Below, piece by piece: positions 1 to 7,754 of a DNA stretch of 64,000 bases. Location: the NCBI GenBank assembly GCA_965247375.1, contig CBDFHU010000161.1:124001-188000 (forward strand), written 5' to 3'. The notes below the pieces were generated by a model. The model made no database searches. It had not been told where the DNA came from and saw only the letters and a list, made by a program, of their open reading frames with translations. Made by a program: the position numbers and the translations under genes. This DNA is from Arsenicibacter sp965247375. Lineage in GTDB: Bacteria > Bacteroidota > Bacteroidia > Cytophagales > Spirosomataceae. The stretch's first letter is position 1; every line of letters starts with the position of its first letter.

Positions 1-452
1 TGCTGCCCGTCCTGCGCTGATACCGTGAATAATTCCGGCAATCCATCCGGACCAATGCCCTCTGCCCGTACGCTCTCTGCGGCCTTACCGGTCACAAACG
101 AGACACCCGCCTGCATACCCAGCTCATACAGCGCATAATCGAGCCGGTAACGGCTGATGCCGAAGCCACCCAGATCGAGCGGTGCCGTCAGCTCACGGCC
201 GGCCGGCGAGGTAAAGGCAAACTGCCGGATATCGGCCGCACCCAGTTGCTGCAGGTCAAGTCCCAGCCTGGTCAGATACGGGCGTACTTCATTCGAAATA
301 TACTCCCCGCACACACGGTGATAAGGATACATTTTCCGGTCAATCAGGGTCACTAAATAGCCGGAACGCGCTAATTCTATGGCACTTATCAGCCCTGCCA
401 GCCCTCCTCCAATGATGATTACGTCCTGTATTGTACAATTTACGTCCTGCAT
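1..452 (-). CDS. FAD-dependent oxidoreductase, N-terminal part (runs off the window)
   Basis: The minus strand reads open from an ATG at 452 to the window edge, giving about 150 residues of the N-terminus. The protein opens with a short tail and then VIIIGGGLAGLISAIELA, a dinucleotide-binding Rossmann fingerprint (GxGxxG), followed by an acidic-ended strand (LIDRK) and YPYHRVCGEYIS, a pattern seen in the geranylgeranyl reductase/halogenase class of flavoproteins. From this it should be a soluble FAD-dependent oxidoreductase; the substrate cannot be told because the rest of the gene is missing. ATG 452 is the first start before the Rossmann motif and lies only 14 bases from the start of the divergent gene at 467, so both promoters must overlap the other coding region. 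The first 14 codons carry an in-frame 21-bp duplication (see 420-461). Confidence 0.75.
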   Translation of the reverse strand, partial: MQDVNCTIQDVIIIGGGLAGLISAIELARSGYLVTLIDRKMYPYHRVCGEYISNEVRPYLTRLGLDLQQLGAADIRQFAFTSPAGRELTAPLDLGGFGISRYRLDYALYELGMQAGVSFVTGKAAESVRAEGIGPDGLPELFTVSAQDGQ

Positions 453-461
453 AGTACATTT
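420..461. repeat. 21-bp tandem duplication at divergent gene starts
   Basis: Positions 420-440 and 441-461 are two adjacent 21-base units with 18 of 21 bases identical. In the minus-strand flavoprotein the copies encode MQDVNCT and IQDVIII, so the duplication is in frame and sits exactly at the N-terminus. The inner unit contains a perfect 10-bp palindrome, ATTGTACAAT (430-439), which also overlaps the probable -33 region of the plus-strand gene at 467. Confidence 0.7.
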
Positions 462-462
462 G
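455..462 (+). promoter_or_regulatory. -7 promoter box TACATTTG, leaderless spacing
   Basis: TACATTTG matches the Bacteroidota -7 consensus TAnnTTTG. It ends 4 bases before the ATG at 467, so transcription should start at or next to the A of the start codon. A TTG at 431-433 lies 21 bases upstream as a possible -33 element. Confidence 0.55.
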
Positions 463-466
463 CGAT

Positions 467-2431
467 ATGCCTACCCCCATCGAACTTCTGCAAGCCGACT
501 GGCAACAAAACTACGCCCGATACACGGATGTTTATCAACAGGGCGAAAGTTCCTTTATTCCCCGCTTACTGCCGCAGATGGCCGTACAGTTTTCGGTTTT
601 TAAAACCCTGGGGATTCTTCATAACCGCCTGGGCAACGATCTGCTCCGCCGGGCACTCGACCCGACCGAGACGATACCCAGCCCGATGGCTAAACGACCG
701 GACGGCTCGTGGATTAAACGCAGCAATATGGTTGGCGTCAATGTGCGGACCATCGGCTCGTTCTGGAACGTGATCAACTACGTTCTGACCCTGCCCGCCT
801 GCCACGACAGCATTCACCTCCTGCCCATCTGGGAACCGGGTGTTGTGGGTAGTCTGTACGGCATGGTCAGCTGGCAGATCAATCCCGAATTTTTCAGCGT
901 TGAACTGGCTAAATATGTACCGGCCCTTGATACGGTCGAAAAACAGTTGAAAGTGGTCACCAACCTGCTGCACGCCATGGGCCGCACCGTCGGAATGGAT
1001 GTGATTCCGCATACCGACCGGTTTTCGGAAATGGCGCTGGTTTACCCCCGCTTTTTTGAATGGGTCAAACGCAGTACCACACCGCCCATTATGCTGATTG
1101 ACCAGACCGAGGGGGTGTATAAAGATGTTGAAAAAGCTATCTGGAACTGGCTGACAACTGCCGGTTTTACCCATAAAGAGCCCTATCCGATCACGGCTGA
1201 TGTCTTTTTTGACCCGCAATCCTTCCTGACCGATGCACAGCGCCATGCCATTCTGTTCGGCTATCCGGGCGATTACGGCGGGCGGTTGAACCGGCGGCTG
1301 CAACTGATTCAGCATCTGGTAAAGCAGGGCTTTGAAACGGTACCGATGACCATGGCCCCTCCCTATCGTGGCCTGCACATCAATCCCGAATCGTTTGTCA
1401 TTGACGATTATGACCAGAAGTGGTACCAATACGAATTTGATGAGCCACAGGCCATGTCACGGGTTTTCGGGCCACTGGCACGCTATAAATTCCACCATAG
1501 CAAAGACGATAACCGGTACTGGGTACTCGATTTCGACCGGCCAAACCATTCCGTCTGGCAGTACGTCTGTCAGAAGTTCCACGAATGCCAGCGCGCCTAT
1601 AATTTCGATTTTATGCGGGGCGACATGGCCCATGTCCAGATGCGGCCGGAGGGTGTACCGGCAACACCGGATGCGTTTTATGACCCCTTGCTCGCTATCA
1701 AGACCTATGTGCAGCAGCAGGGCGTAACACATTTCGCCTTCTTTGCTGAAACGTTTCTGGTCGAGCCCGACTTTATGGGATACGGCGACGAATTTGACCA
1801 TTTGGAGGCGATTTCCGCTGATTCAACGCTCGGAGATCTACAGTCGGCAGCCGTTACTTCGCCCGAATTTACGGAACGGTTTACTTTATACGACAGGCTG
1901 TTGCGTACCCGCCGGTTTGCGCCCAACTTTACGGTTATGACCGCCGATAAGGATGATCCCCGCTTTGACGAATTTTACCGGACCGGCAACGTTTTCCGGT
2001 ATTTTACCTCGCTTTTTCTGACGGATATGCCAAGTTACGTCGGCCTTGGCTTCGAAGTCCGTAACCCGCATCTGACGCGGGGCGCCAACGAAGAATATAC
2101 CAAGCTCTATGTCTTCCAGGTTACCGACGAAGCGGAAACCGACAAAGTAACGCGCGGGCCGTTTATCTGGGGCCAGAACGGCGAGCAATTTAGCGCCATT
2201 GACCGGATACGGGAATTTGCCGAATCCATCTGGCCTGATATTCAGGGCAAAGAAACCGTCTGGCTCCTGCCGCCGGATTCGGGCGACATTCTGGCATGGA
2301 GCCATGCTCATCGGCCGCAATACCGCTTCTTTGCCAGCCTGACCGGTACCCTTCCGGATACCATCGACGGCTTTTCTACCGGCGAAACACTCCTCGAAAC
2401 AAACGGTTGCCGGGTTGTTTTCGGATCATAA
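467..2431 (+). CDS. GH13-like (alpha-amylase superfamily) protein
   Basis: A 654-residue protein without a signal peptide, so cytoplasmic. It shows the landmarks of the alpha-amylase TIM barrel: an early LLPI strand (HLLPIWEPG), GMDVIPHTDRFSE where region I of GH13 enzymes has DVVxNH, FDFMRGDMAH where the nucleophile region has GFRxDxxxH (candidate nucleophile D386), and FFAETFL with candidate acid/base E428. The third conserved motif (NHD) is not clear; FEVRNPH lies where it would be expected. It therefore probably acts on an alpha-glucan or related glycoside, but it is far from characterised subfamilies and activity is not certain. It diverges from a flavoprotein with 14 bases between starts and is followed after 84 bases by a radical SAM gene. 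The -7 box touches the start (see 455-462). Confidence 0.7.
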   Translation: MPTPIELLQADWQQNYARYTDVYQQGESSFIPRLLPQMAVQFSVFKTLGILHNRLGNDLLRRALDPTETIPSPMAKRPDGSWIKRSNMVGVNVRTIGSFWNVINYVLTLPACHDSIHLLPIWEPGVVGSLYGMVSWQINPEFFSVELAKYVPALDTVEKQLKVVTNLLHAMGRTVGMDVIPHTDRFSEMALVYPRFFEWVKRSTTPPIMLIDQTEGVYKDVEKAIWNWLTTAGFTHKEPYPITADVFFDPQSFLTDAQRHAILFGYPGDYGGRLNRRLQLIQHLVKQGFETVPMTMAPPYRGLHINPESFVIDDYDQKWYQYEFDEPQAMSRVFGPLARYKFHHSKDDNRYWVLDFDRPNHSVWQYVCQKFHECQRAYNFDFMRGDMAHVQMRPEGVPATPDAFYDPLLAIKTYVQQQGVTHFAFFAETFLVEPDFMGYGDEFDHLEAISADSTLGDLQSAAVTSPEFTERFTLYDRLLRTRRFAPNFTVMTADKDDPRFDEFYRTGNVFRYFTSLFLTDMPSYVGLGFEVRNPHLTRGANEEYTKLYVFQVTDEAETDKVTRGPFIWGQNGEQFSAIDRIREFAESIWPDIQGKETVWLLPPDSGDILAWSHAHRPQYRFFASLTGTLPDTIDGFSTGETLLETNGCRVVFGS

Positions 2432-2456
2432 TCTTTTCCTGTCTGGTTGCAGGATG

Positions 2457-2477
2457 GTTCTGGTGAACAACCAGAAC
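2457..2477. terminator. Hairpin between GH13-like and radical SAM genes
   Basis: GTTCTGGT (2457-2464) and ACCAGAAC (2470-2477) form a perfect 8-bp stem with a 5-base loop, 26 bases after the GH13-like stop codon. There is no clear T tract, so it may be a weak terminator or a processing site. Confidence 0.35.
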
Positions 2478-2503
2478 TGACCCGAACATCCGGATGTATC
2501 CCG

Positions 2504-2511
2504 TATCTTTG
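2504..2511 (+). promoter_or_regulatory. -7 promoter box TATCTTTG, leaderless spacing
   Basis: TATCTTTG is a perfect TAnnTTTG match ending 4 bases before ATG 2516. It favours 2516 as the true start of the radical SAM gene over an in-frame ATG at 2447, which would lie upstream of the promoter. No good -33 element is visible. Confidence 0.6.
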
Positions 2512-2515
2512 CCGC

Positions 2516-3550
2516 ATGATGTCATTGCTCAACGGTCAGGTAACAGATGGCCTCAACTTTTTCAGCAAGCTGACGCCGAAGCGGGCAGCTAATGCCATTA
2601 AGCTGATTGCCAGCTACTACCGGTCACGTCAGACGGGGCTCGCGCAGCCGTGGGGACTGCCTATGTCGGTATCTTTTGAACCAACCACGTCCTGCAATCT
2701 GCGCTGTCCGGAATGCCCGAGCGGATTACGGTCGTTTACGCGGCCTACGGGCATGCTGGGTGAGGACCTGTTTAAACGGACCATTGACGAACTCCACGAT
2801 ACACTCCTCTACCTGATTTTCTACTTTCAGGGAGAACCTTACCTGCACCCGCAGTTTCTGGAACTGGTGCAGTACGCGGCGAAAAAGAAGATCTATACGG
2901 CTACCAGCACCAACGCCCATTACCTGACCGACGCCAATGCCCGTAAAACGGTAGAATCGGGGCTCGACCGGCTCATTATTTCAATCGACGGCACCACGCA
3001 GGAAGTGTACCAGCAATACCGCGTCGGCGGCAAGCTCGAAAAGGTACTGGAGGGTACCCGTAACATCATCCGCTGGAAAAAAGAGCTGAAATCCCGTACG
3101 CCCCATGTGCTGTTTCAGTTTCTGGTCGTACAGCCCAATGAACACCAGATTGCCGATGCCAAACGCCTCGCCCGTGAGCTGGGCGTCAATGAAATCAAGT
3201 TTAAAACGGCCCAGATTTACGACTACGAACACGGTAACGCGCTCATTCCGACCCTTGACCGGTACAGCCGCTACGCGCCGCAGTCCGATGGTACGTACCG
3301 CATCAAAAGTGCGCTCGACGATCATTGCTGGAAGATGTGGCACTCCTGCGTCATCACCTGGGACGGGCTGGTCGTACCTTGCTGCTTCGACAAAGATGCC
3401 CACCACCGCATGGGTGACCTTCAGCAGCAACGATTTACGGAACTCTGGCAGAGTCCGGCCTACCGCGACTTCCGCCAGGCACTCATCCGCTCCCGCTCCG
3501 AAATCGAGATGTGCAAAAATTGTACGGAAGGCACAAAAGTTTGGGCATGA
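2516..3550 (+). CDS. Radical SAM/SPASM domain protein
   Basis: A 344-residue radical SAM enzyme. CNLRCPEC gives the CxxxCxxC motif (C60, C64, C67) that binds the SAM-cleaving 4Fe-4S cluster, followed by a TIM-barrel core with YFQGEPYLHP (the GEP-like SAM-binding motif) and LIISIDGTTQEVY. The C-terminal quarter carries further cysteines (C-W-K-M-W-H-S-C, VVPCCFD, CKNC), as in SPASM/Twitch auxiliary cluster domains. Relatives include peptide- and sugar-modifying enzymes; no substrate can be named here because no precursor peptide or glycosyl cluster is next to it. The start at 2516 is chosen because a promoter box ends at 2511. The alpha-E gene follows after a 172-base gap filled by a palindromic repeat. 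Confidence 0.85.
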   Translation: MMSLLNGQVTDGLNFFSKLTPKRAANAIKLIASYYRSRQTGLAQPWGLPMSVSFEPTTSCNLRCPECPSGLRSFTRPTGMLGEDLFKRTIDELHDTLLYLIFYFQGEPYLHPQFLELVQYAAKKKIYTATSTNAHYLTDANARKTVESGLDRLIISIDGTTQEVYQQYRVGGKLEKVLEGTRNIIRWKKELKSRTPHVLFQFLVVQPNEHQIADAKRLARELGVNEIKFKTAQIYDYEHGNALIPTLDRYSRYAPQSDGTYRIKSALDDHCWKMWHSCVITWDGLVVPCCFDKDAHHRMGDLQQQRFTELWQSPAYRDFRQALIRSRSEIEMCKNCTEGTKVWA

Positions 3551-3721
3551 TAAAGAGTGAAAGAGCGAAAGAGAAAAAGAGTGAAAGATTTTTGACGTGA
3601 AGGGGTGATAAAGCCCCGTTGATTGATAAATAATTAGCGCCTAAAAATTATATTGCAACCAATGAAAGTTCGTGAATTCCGGTTCGCTCTTTCACTCGTT
3701 CACTCTTTCGCTCTTTACGTA
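3548..3721. repeat. Intergenic palindrome, AAAGAGTGAAAGAGCG family, copy 1
   Basis: A purine-rich arm (AAAGAGTGAAAGAGCG, from 3550) right after the radical SAM stop and a pyrimidine-rich complementary arm (CACTCTTTCGCTCTTT, ending at 3718) just before ATG 3723 would fold into a long imperfect hairpin. Three more copies lie at about 35001-35075, 35980-36058 and 39717-39856. Confidence 0.75.
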
Positions 3722-3722
3722 T

Positions 3723-4685
3723 ATGCTGAGCCGCGTAGCTAATTCTATTTACTGGATGAATCGTTACATCGAACGGGCAGAGAATTATGCCCGTTTTATG
3801 AGCGTAAACTTTAACCTGGCCCTTGACTTACCCCCTACCGTCAGTCAGCAATGGGAGCCGCTATTGATCGCTACCGCCGATAATTTCCTGTTCTATCAGC
3901 ATTATAGTGAGCCGACGCGTGAAAACGTCATCGAGTTCATGACGTTTGACAAACGGAATCCGAACTCCATTGTGTCGTGTCTGAACTTTGCCCGCGAAAA
4001 CGCCCGTACCATCCGCGAAACCATCTCCAAGGAAATGTGGGAGCGCATCAACCAGCTTTACCTGATGGTGCGCGACTCGGCCCCGAATCATTCGGAGTGG
4101 TCACAGACACGGATGCAGGACTTCCTGACCGAAATCCGGGACGGAACCCAGTTGTTCTACGGCATTATCGATTCGACCATTACGCGCAATGAAGCGTGGC
4201 ATTTCGGCCGCCTGGGCCGGTTTCTGGAGCGGGCCGACAAAACGTCACGCTTCCTGGACGTAAAGTATTTCACGCTGTTTCCGGAAGAAGACGAAGGCTC
4301 AACGCTGGATTTGATGATCTGGTCGGCGGTGCTGAAATCGGTGAGTGCCTATAACATGCACCGGCAGCAATACCGTACGCTGACCCCCCAGGGCATTGTG
4401 GAGTTCCTGCTGCTGGATAAGCTCTTCCCGCGGGCCGTTGCCCACAGCATCCGTCAGGCTGAGTTATCGCTGTATGAAATTGGCGGGCAGAATCCCGGCA
4501 ACGGGTATACCAACCAAGCCGAAAAAGCGATGAGCAAACTACGCGCCGAACTGGAATTTACCGAAGTAGCTGATATATTCAAAGACGGCCTGCACCAATA
4601 CCTTGACCGTTTCCAGATCCGGGCCAATGCCGTTGGCGCTGCTATTTTCGAAACGTATTTCGACCTGAAACCGGTTGAAAATTAA
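3723..4685 (+). CDS. Alpha-E domain protein (DUF403)
   Basis: A 320-residue all-helical protein starting MLSRVANSIYWMNRYIERAEN, the hallmark opening of the alpha-E (DUF403) family; W-H-F-G-R-L-G-R-F-L-E-R-A-D-K-T is a second typical segment near the middle. In many bacteria alpha-E proteins are encoded beside a circularly permuted ATP-grasp protein and a transglutaminase-like protease and are thought to take part in a peptide-bond-forming modification system; none of those partners is in this window. ATG 3723 is preferred over an in-frame ATG at 3672, because the extra residues would be translated from the intergenic palindrome. It converges on the outer-membrane gene at 4776. Confidence 0.85.
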   Translation: MLSRVANSIYWMNRYIERAENYARFMSVNFNLALDLPPTVSQQWEPLLIATADNFLFYQHYSEPTRENVIEFMTFDKRNPNSIVSCLNFARENARTIRETISKEMWERINQLYLMVRDSAPNHSEWSQTRMQDFLTEIRDGTQLFYGIIDSTITRNEAWHFGRLGRFLERADKTSRFLDVKYFTLFPEEDEGSTLDLMIWSAVLKSVSAYNMHRQQYRTLTPQGIVEFLLLDKLFPRAVAHSIRQAELSLYEIGGQNPGNGYTNQAEKAMSKLRAELEFTEVADIFKDGLHQYLDRFQIRANAVGAAIFETYFDLKPVEN

Positions 4686-4702
4686 TGTCAGGAGAATAAA
4701 AA

Positions 4703-4768
4703 AGGCGACCACATGGAGTCGCCCGTACAAATATTTGTAGGGGCGGCCCCATGTGGCCGCCCATTTCA
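4703..4768. repeat. Intergenic palindromic repeat, GGGGCGGCC type
   Basis: Between two convergent genes lies GGCGACCACATGGAGTCGCC (4705-4724) followed by GGGGCGGCCCCATGTGGCCGCCC-type sequence, two related inverted units that can form hairpins. It probably serves as a two-way terminator and looks like an interspersed repeat. A related short hairpin, CCGCCCCTACAGGGCGG, lies at about 12155-12172. Confidence 0.55.
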
Positions 4769-4775
4769 TTGCCAA

Positions 4776-5543
4776 TCAAAACATCGGAAACGACAACGCC
4801 ACATACGGCATAGCCGCCCGGTTGCGGTAACGCAGATTGCCGTCAAGAGTCCGGTCCTGCACCAGCTTCATTTCGGTAGTCAGCCACTGATAGGCCACTT
4901 TCACGCCAATCCGTTTCGTAATCAGAAAGCGCGCATACACCTCCGTTGCCAGCGAACCACGGTCGTTATCGCCCAGTAACCGGACATTAATCGAACGCGG
5001 ATGTGCGCTCTGTGCTGTGTGTTTCGGTGCAAAATAGATCAGAGAGTCATCCTCAGAAGCAGTATCTACATAATAGCCACCTTTTGATGACAAAATCTTT
5101 GCGCTCCGCAACCGTCCCAGCGCAAATCCAAGCAGATCGGCGCTGCCACCCAGCTCTACCGGTCCCAGCTTAATACGGGCGGTCAGACCAACGTTAAACA
5201 TTGACTGCGAGGTGCGGTCAAAACGCAGGGTATCAATATACGACGGCCGGACGTCAGCCGTCAAGGCTGCCAAACCGGTTTCGCCACGGGTGAGCCGCGC
5301 AGGAGCAGTAATATAATCAACATTTTTGCCGTAAACGCCGCCGGCGCGGAACGTCCAGCCCAGGCTAAATACCTCCTGACGGCCGAGATTCAGCAGTTCA
5401 TAGTAGGTAAACGACGGCGCAGTATGGTCATTCTTAAAGCCAATGCCAAGGTCAATACCTTTGCTGATACGGTTGTTAAACTGCGACTGACTGAACGATA
5501 CTAACGGAATAATCGCAAACAGAATTGTATAGAAAACTCTCAT
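4776..5543 (-). CDS. Outer-membrane beta-barrel-like protein, function unknown
   Basis: A 255-residue protein with a clear signal peptide (MRVFYTILFAIIPLVSFSQS, cleavage near residue 19) and many short alternating amphipathic strands, ending in an aromatic residue (LSFPMF), as expected for an outer-membrane barrel. No enzymatic motif is visible and I do not recognise a named family. It is a single-gene unit with its own promoter: CAAAGATA at 5567-5574 reads TATCTTTG on the minus strand, about 24 bases before the start. Its role in the envelope is unknown. Confidence 0.65.
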   Translation of the reverse strand: MRVFYTILFAIIPLVSFSQSQFNNRISKGIDLGIGFKNDHTAPSFTYYELLNLGRQEVFSLGWTFRAGGVYGKNVDYITAPARLTRGETGLAALTADVRPSYIDTLRFDRTSQSMFNVGLTARIKLGPVELGGSADLLGFALGRLRSAKILSSKGGYYVDTASEDDSLIYFAPKHTAQSAHPRSINVRLLGDNDRGSLATEVYARFLITKRIGVKVAYQWLTTEMKLVQDRTLDGNLRYRNRAAMPYVALSFPMF

Positions 5544-5566
5544 GCAGTGGGTACAGTAATTTGGGG

Positions 5567-5574
5567 CAAAGATA
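5567..5574 (-). promoter_or_regulatory. -7 promoter box TATCTTTG
   Basis: The minus strand reads TATCTTTG, a perfect TAnnTTTG match, 23 bases upstream of the ATG at 5543, which predicts a short 5' leader for the outer-membrane protein gene. Confidence 0.5.
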
Positions 5575-5739
5575 CGGCCCCCTACTGAGAAAATTAATAT
5601 GTACCCATGAAGAATGGACAGGATTTACGTTCGTTGAATAAGTTTCGTGCAAAAAACAACACCGACCTCAATTTTGGGTCGGCGTGTCGAATTACACTTC
5701 ATCAACAAACTAAAAACCAAATTAGGTAGCTAAAAAAGC

Positions 5740-5901
5740 TGGCTGTAGGAGGGGGATTCGAACCGCCCACGGTGCAGTTAGCCACAGTACAACATCTGGT
5801 GGTCAACCCCAGTCGCTCTTGCGAGCGGCATTATGCTGTGTTTATCCCTTATCACCACCCCCGAGACAGGAGGGCACGTCTGCCAATTTCGACATCCTAC
5901 A
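5740..5901 (-). tRNA. tRNA-like RNA with GUC anticodon-like loop and giant variable region
   Basis: Read on the minus strand, a perfect 7-bp acceptor stem forms between TGTAGGA (5901-5895) and TCCTACA (5750-5744), followed by G at the discriminator position and an encoded CCA (5742-5740). The D-arm region, CGAAATTGGCAGACG, is like a class II (leucine) tRNA. The anticodon arm CCCTC-CTGTCTC-GGGGG has a 7-base loop with GUC (5867-5865), the aspartate anticodon. The T loop is TTCGAAT (5762-5756) in a 5-bp stem with one C-C mismatch. About 90 bases (5857-5768) lie where the variable arm should be; they contain a GNRA-capped hairpin and two helices in pseudoknot order. A promoter lies upstream and a T run follows CCA. 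It may be an intron-bearing, chimeric or decayed tRNA, or a tRNA-like regulatory RNA; whether it is charged is unknown. Confidence 0.55.
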
Positions 5902-5960
5902 GTATATGAAGAGAACGTTGTCAAGCGCTTCAGCGTGTCTGTTTGATTAACTTGACGATA

Positions 5961-5993
5961 CAAAGTTAAAACACTTGCTCCCTTTTTTGCAAA
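5961..5993 (-). promoter_or_regulatory. Promoter of the tRNA-like RNA
   Basis: On the minus strand TTTG (5993-5990) is followed after 21 bases by TAACTTTG (5968-5961), matching the Bacteroidota -33/-7 promoter. The predicted start, near 5954, gives about 50 bases of 5' leader before the acceptor stem, as expected for an RNA trimmed by RNase P. Confidence 0.5.
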
Positions 5994-6040
5994 TTTTTTA
6001 TAAAAAAATCTGAAAATTTATATTCCATTCAAAAAAAACT

Positions 6041-6048
6041 TATTTTTG
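6041..6048 (+). promoter_or_regulatory. -7 promoter box TATTTTTG of the AsnC-type regulator
   Basis: TATTTTTG matches TAnnTTTG, 30 bases before ATG 6079. The flanking bases are very A/T rich (6000-6040). It faces away from the tRNA-like RNA promoter at 5961-5993. Confidence 0.45.
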
Positions 6049-6078
6049 TTGGCATCCATCAAATACCAGGTTTGAAAA

Positions 6079-6555
6079 ATGGAGAAAAATTTAGAAATTG
6101 ATAACACAGACCTTAAGATACTCGATTTATTGATGCAGGACGCCAATATGGCGTACACTGAAATTGGTAAGCGAATCTACGTGTCAGGCGGTACGGTACA
6201 CGTCCGCATGAAAAAATTAGAGCAAATGGGCATTGTCCGGGGGTCACAGCTGGTCATTGACCATACCAAGTTAGGCTGGGACATCAGCGCGTTTCTAGGC
6301 ATCTATCTTGATAAAAGTTCGCTCTACGAAGAAGTAGCCGTTGAACTGGAGAAAATCCCCGAAGTGGTCAACATCCACTACACTACCGGTATTTACAGCA
6401 TCTTCGCCAAAATCGTCTGCCGCGATACCCAGCACCTGCGCGAGGTACTGCACGATAAAATTCAGAAAGTGGGCGGCATTCAGCGAACCGAGACATTTAT
6501 TTCGTTAGAAGAACGGATCCTGCGCCCGATTCCTTTCGAATATTCAAATGACTAG
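6079..6555 (+). CDS. Lrp/AsnC family transcriptional regulator
   Basis: A 158-residue protein of normal length for the family. Residues 8-60 form the winged helix-turn-helix (IDNTDLKILDLLMQDANMAY, then YTEIGKRIYVSGGTVHVRMKKLEQMGIV), and the C-terminal half is the alpha/beta RAM effector domain. Such proteins usually bind an amino acid and act as global or local regulators, as octamers. The effector is not known. It lies between a tRNA-like RNA gene and porQ; the gap to porQ is only 43 bases, so the two may be co-transcribed, although there is no clear functional link. Confidence 0.85.
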   Translation: MEKNLEIDNTDLKILDLLMQDANMAYTEIGKRIYVSGGTVHVRMKKLEQMGIVRGSQLVIDHTKLGWDISAFLGIYLDKSSLYEEVAVELEKIPEVVNIHYTTGIYSIFAKIVCRDTQHLREVLHDKIQKVGGIQRTETFISLEERILRPIPFEYSND

Positions 6556-6598
6556 CGCCGGCCGGCAACGTATTTTCTGACTGTTAATCGCCAAACGC

Positions 6599-7651
6599 TT
6601 GCGGCATTTACTCAACATCGTCGTCTTCTGGATCGGGCTTAAAGCTGCCTGTCTGGCCCAACCCATTGCCGGACAACAACTGTTTCCGTTCCTGAATCTG
6701 CCCACACATGCCCGTGTGGCCGCTTTGGGTGGGCAGGTTGCTTCGGCTACCCAACCCGACGGGATGTATTTCCAGAATAACCCCGCCCTGGCCGACTCCG
6801 TGGGCGACCACCAGCTCGGACTGTCGTTTATGCCCTACCTGGCAGCGGCCAAATACTATACCCTGCAATACGGTCTCCCCTTCGGCCACAACGCCGCGCA
6901 CACGGGCCGCTGGGCTGCCGGGCTTCAGTACCTCTCCTACGGGCAGTTTGACCTGACCGATCCATCCGGCAACAACCTTGGCACCTTTACCGCCAACGAT
7001 TATGCCCTGAGCGTCTCCCACGCCCGGACCGAAGGTAACTATTCGCTCGGAGCCACCCTCAAAGCCGTTGGCTCGTCAATCGAAATGTACAGCGCCTTTG
7101 CAGTGATGGCCGACCTCGGTGGTGTGTGGCGGCACCCGAAAAAACAGCTTACCTTCGGGCTGACCGCCAAAAATATCGGCCGCGTCCTGCGTAGCTACAG
7201 CCCGACCGATGCGCAGCTACCATTTGATTTACAAGCCGGTGTAACGTTCAAACCGGCCCACGCGCCCGTACGGATCACGATTACGGCCCATCATCTGCAC
7301 CGGTTTGACATTGCCTACAATGATCCGAAGCTGAACCTGACGTATGACCTCAATGGTAACCCGATTGTCAAAAATATAGGGCTGGCCGATAAACTGGCCC
7401 GCCACCTGATTGTCGGGGCCGAACTGCTTATCAGCCGTAATTTTAACGTTATGGTCGGCTATAACCACCAACGGCGGCAGGAAGGTCGCTTGCAGGATTT
7501 CGGCGGGCTGTCCGGCCTGTCGTTCGGGCTGTCGGCTCAGGCCCGTGGCTTTCAGCTGACCTACGCCCGCTTTATGTATACCCCCGCAGCAGGCGGCAGC
7601 AGCCAGCTCAGCCTGCGCATCAGCATGGACCGGTTGCTGACAAAAAACTAA
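6599..7651 (+). CDS. porQ: Type IX secretion system protein PorQ
   Basis: A 350-residue outer-membrane protein. After a signal peptide (cut near AACLAQ, residue 21), QQLFPFLNLPTHARVAALGG and the following DGMYFQNNPAL match PorQ, the barrel protein of the type IX secretion system that works with PorU, PorV and PorZ in the attachment complex on the cell surface. The start is unusual: TTG at 6599 is the best codon, because an in-frame stop lies at 6578 and the first ATG comes only at residue 56, inside the mature domain. Other T9SS genes are not in this window, which is normal because they are scattered in Bacteroidota. Confidence 0.8.
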   Translation: MRHLLNIVVFWIGLKAACLAQPIAGQQLFPFLNLPTHARVAALGGQVASATQPDGMYFQNNPALADSVGDHQLGLSFMPYLAAAKYYTLQYGLPFGHNAAHTGRWAAGLQYLSYGQFDLTDPSGNNLGTFTANDYALSVSHARTEGNYSLGATLKAVGSSIEMYSAFAVMADLGGVWRHPKKQLTFGLTAKNIGRVLRSYSPTDAQLPFDLQAGVTFKPAHAPVRITITAHHLHRFDIAYNDPKLNLTYDLNGNPIVKNIGLADKLARHLIVGAELLISRNFNVMVGYNHQRRQEGRLQDFGGLSGLSFGLSAQARGFQLTYARFMYTPAAGGSSQLSLRISMDRLLTKN

Positions 7652-7754
7652 CTGCCACGAACCCCTTTTGCCCCAAAAACTGTTAAGACGAAGACACTAC
7701 TCAGGGAGGCCGGGCGTTTACACCTTACCGGTTCCCTGATTTGATTAAACCAGC

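Noticed and set aside
5740..5901. tmRNA or a group I intron tRNA
   Set aside because: Much too short; no GGGG start or tag frame as in tmRNA, and no group I core motifs.
5778..5963. Short open frame over the tRNA-like RNA
   Set aside because: It reads through the acceptor and anticodon arms; a structural RNA explains the sequence better.
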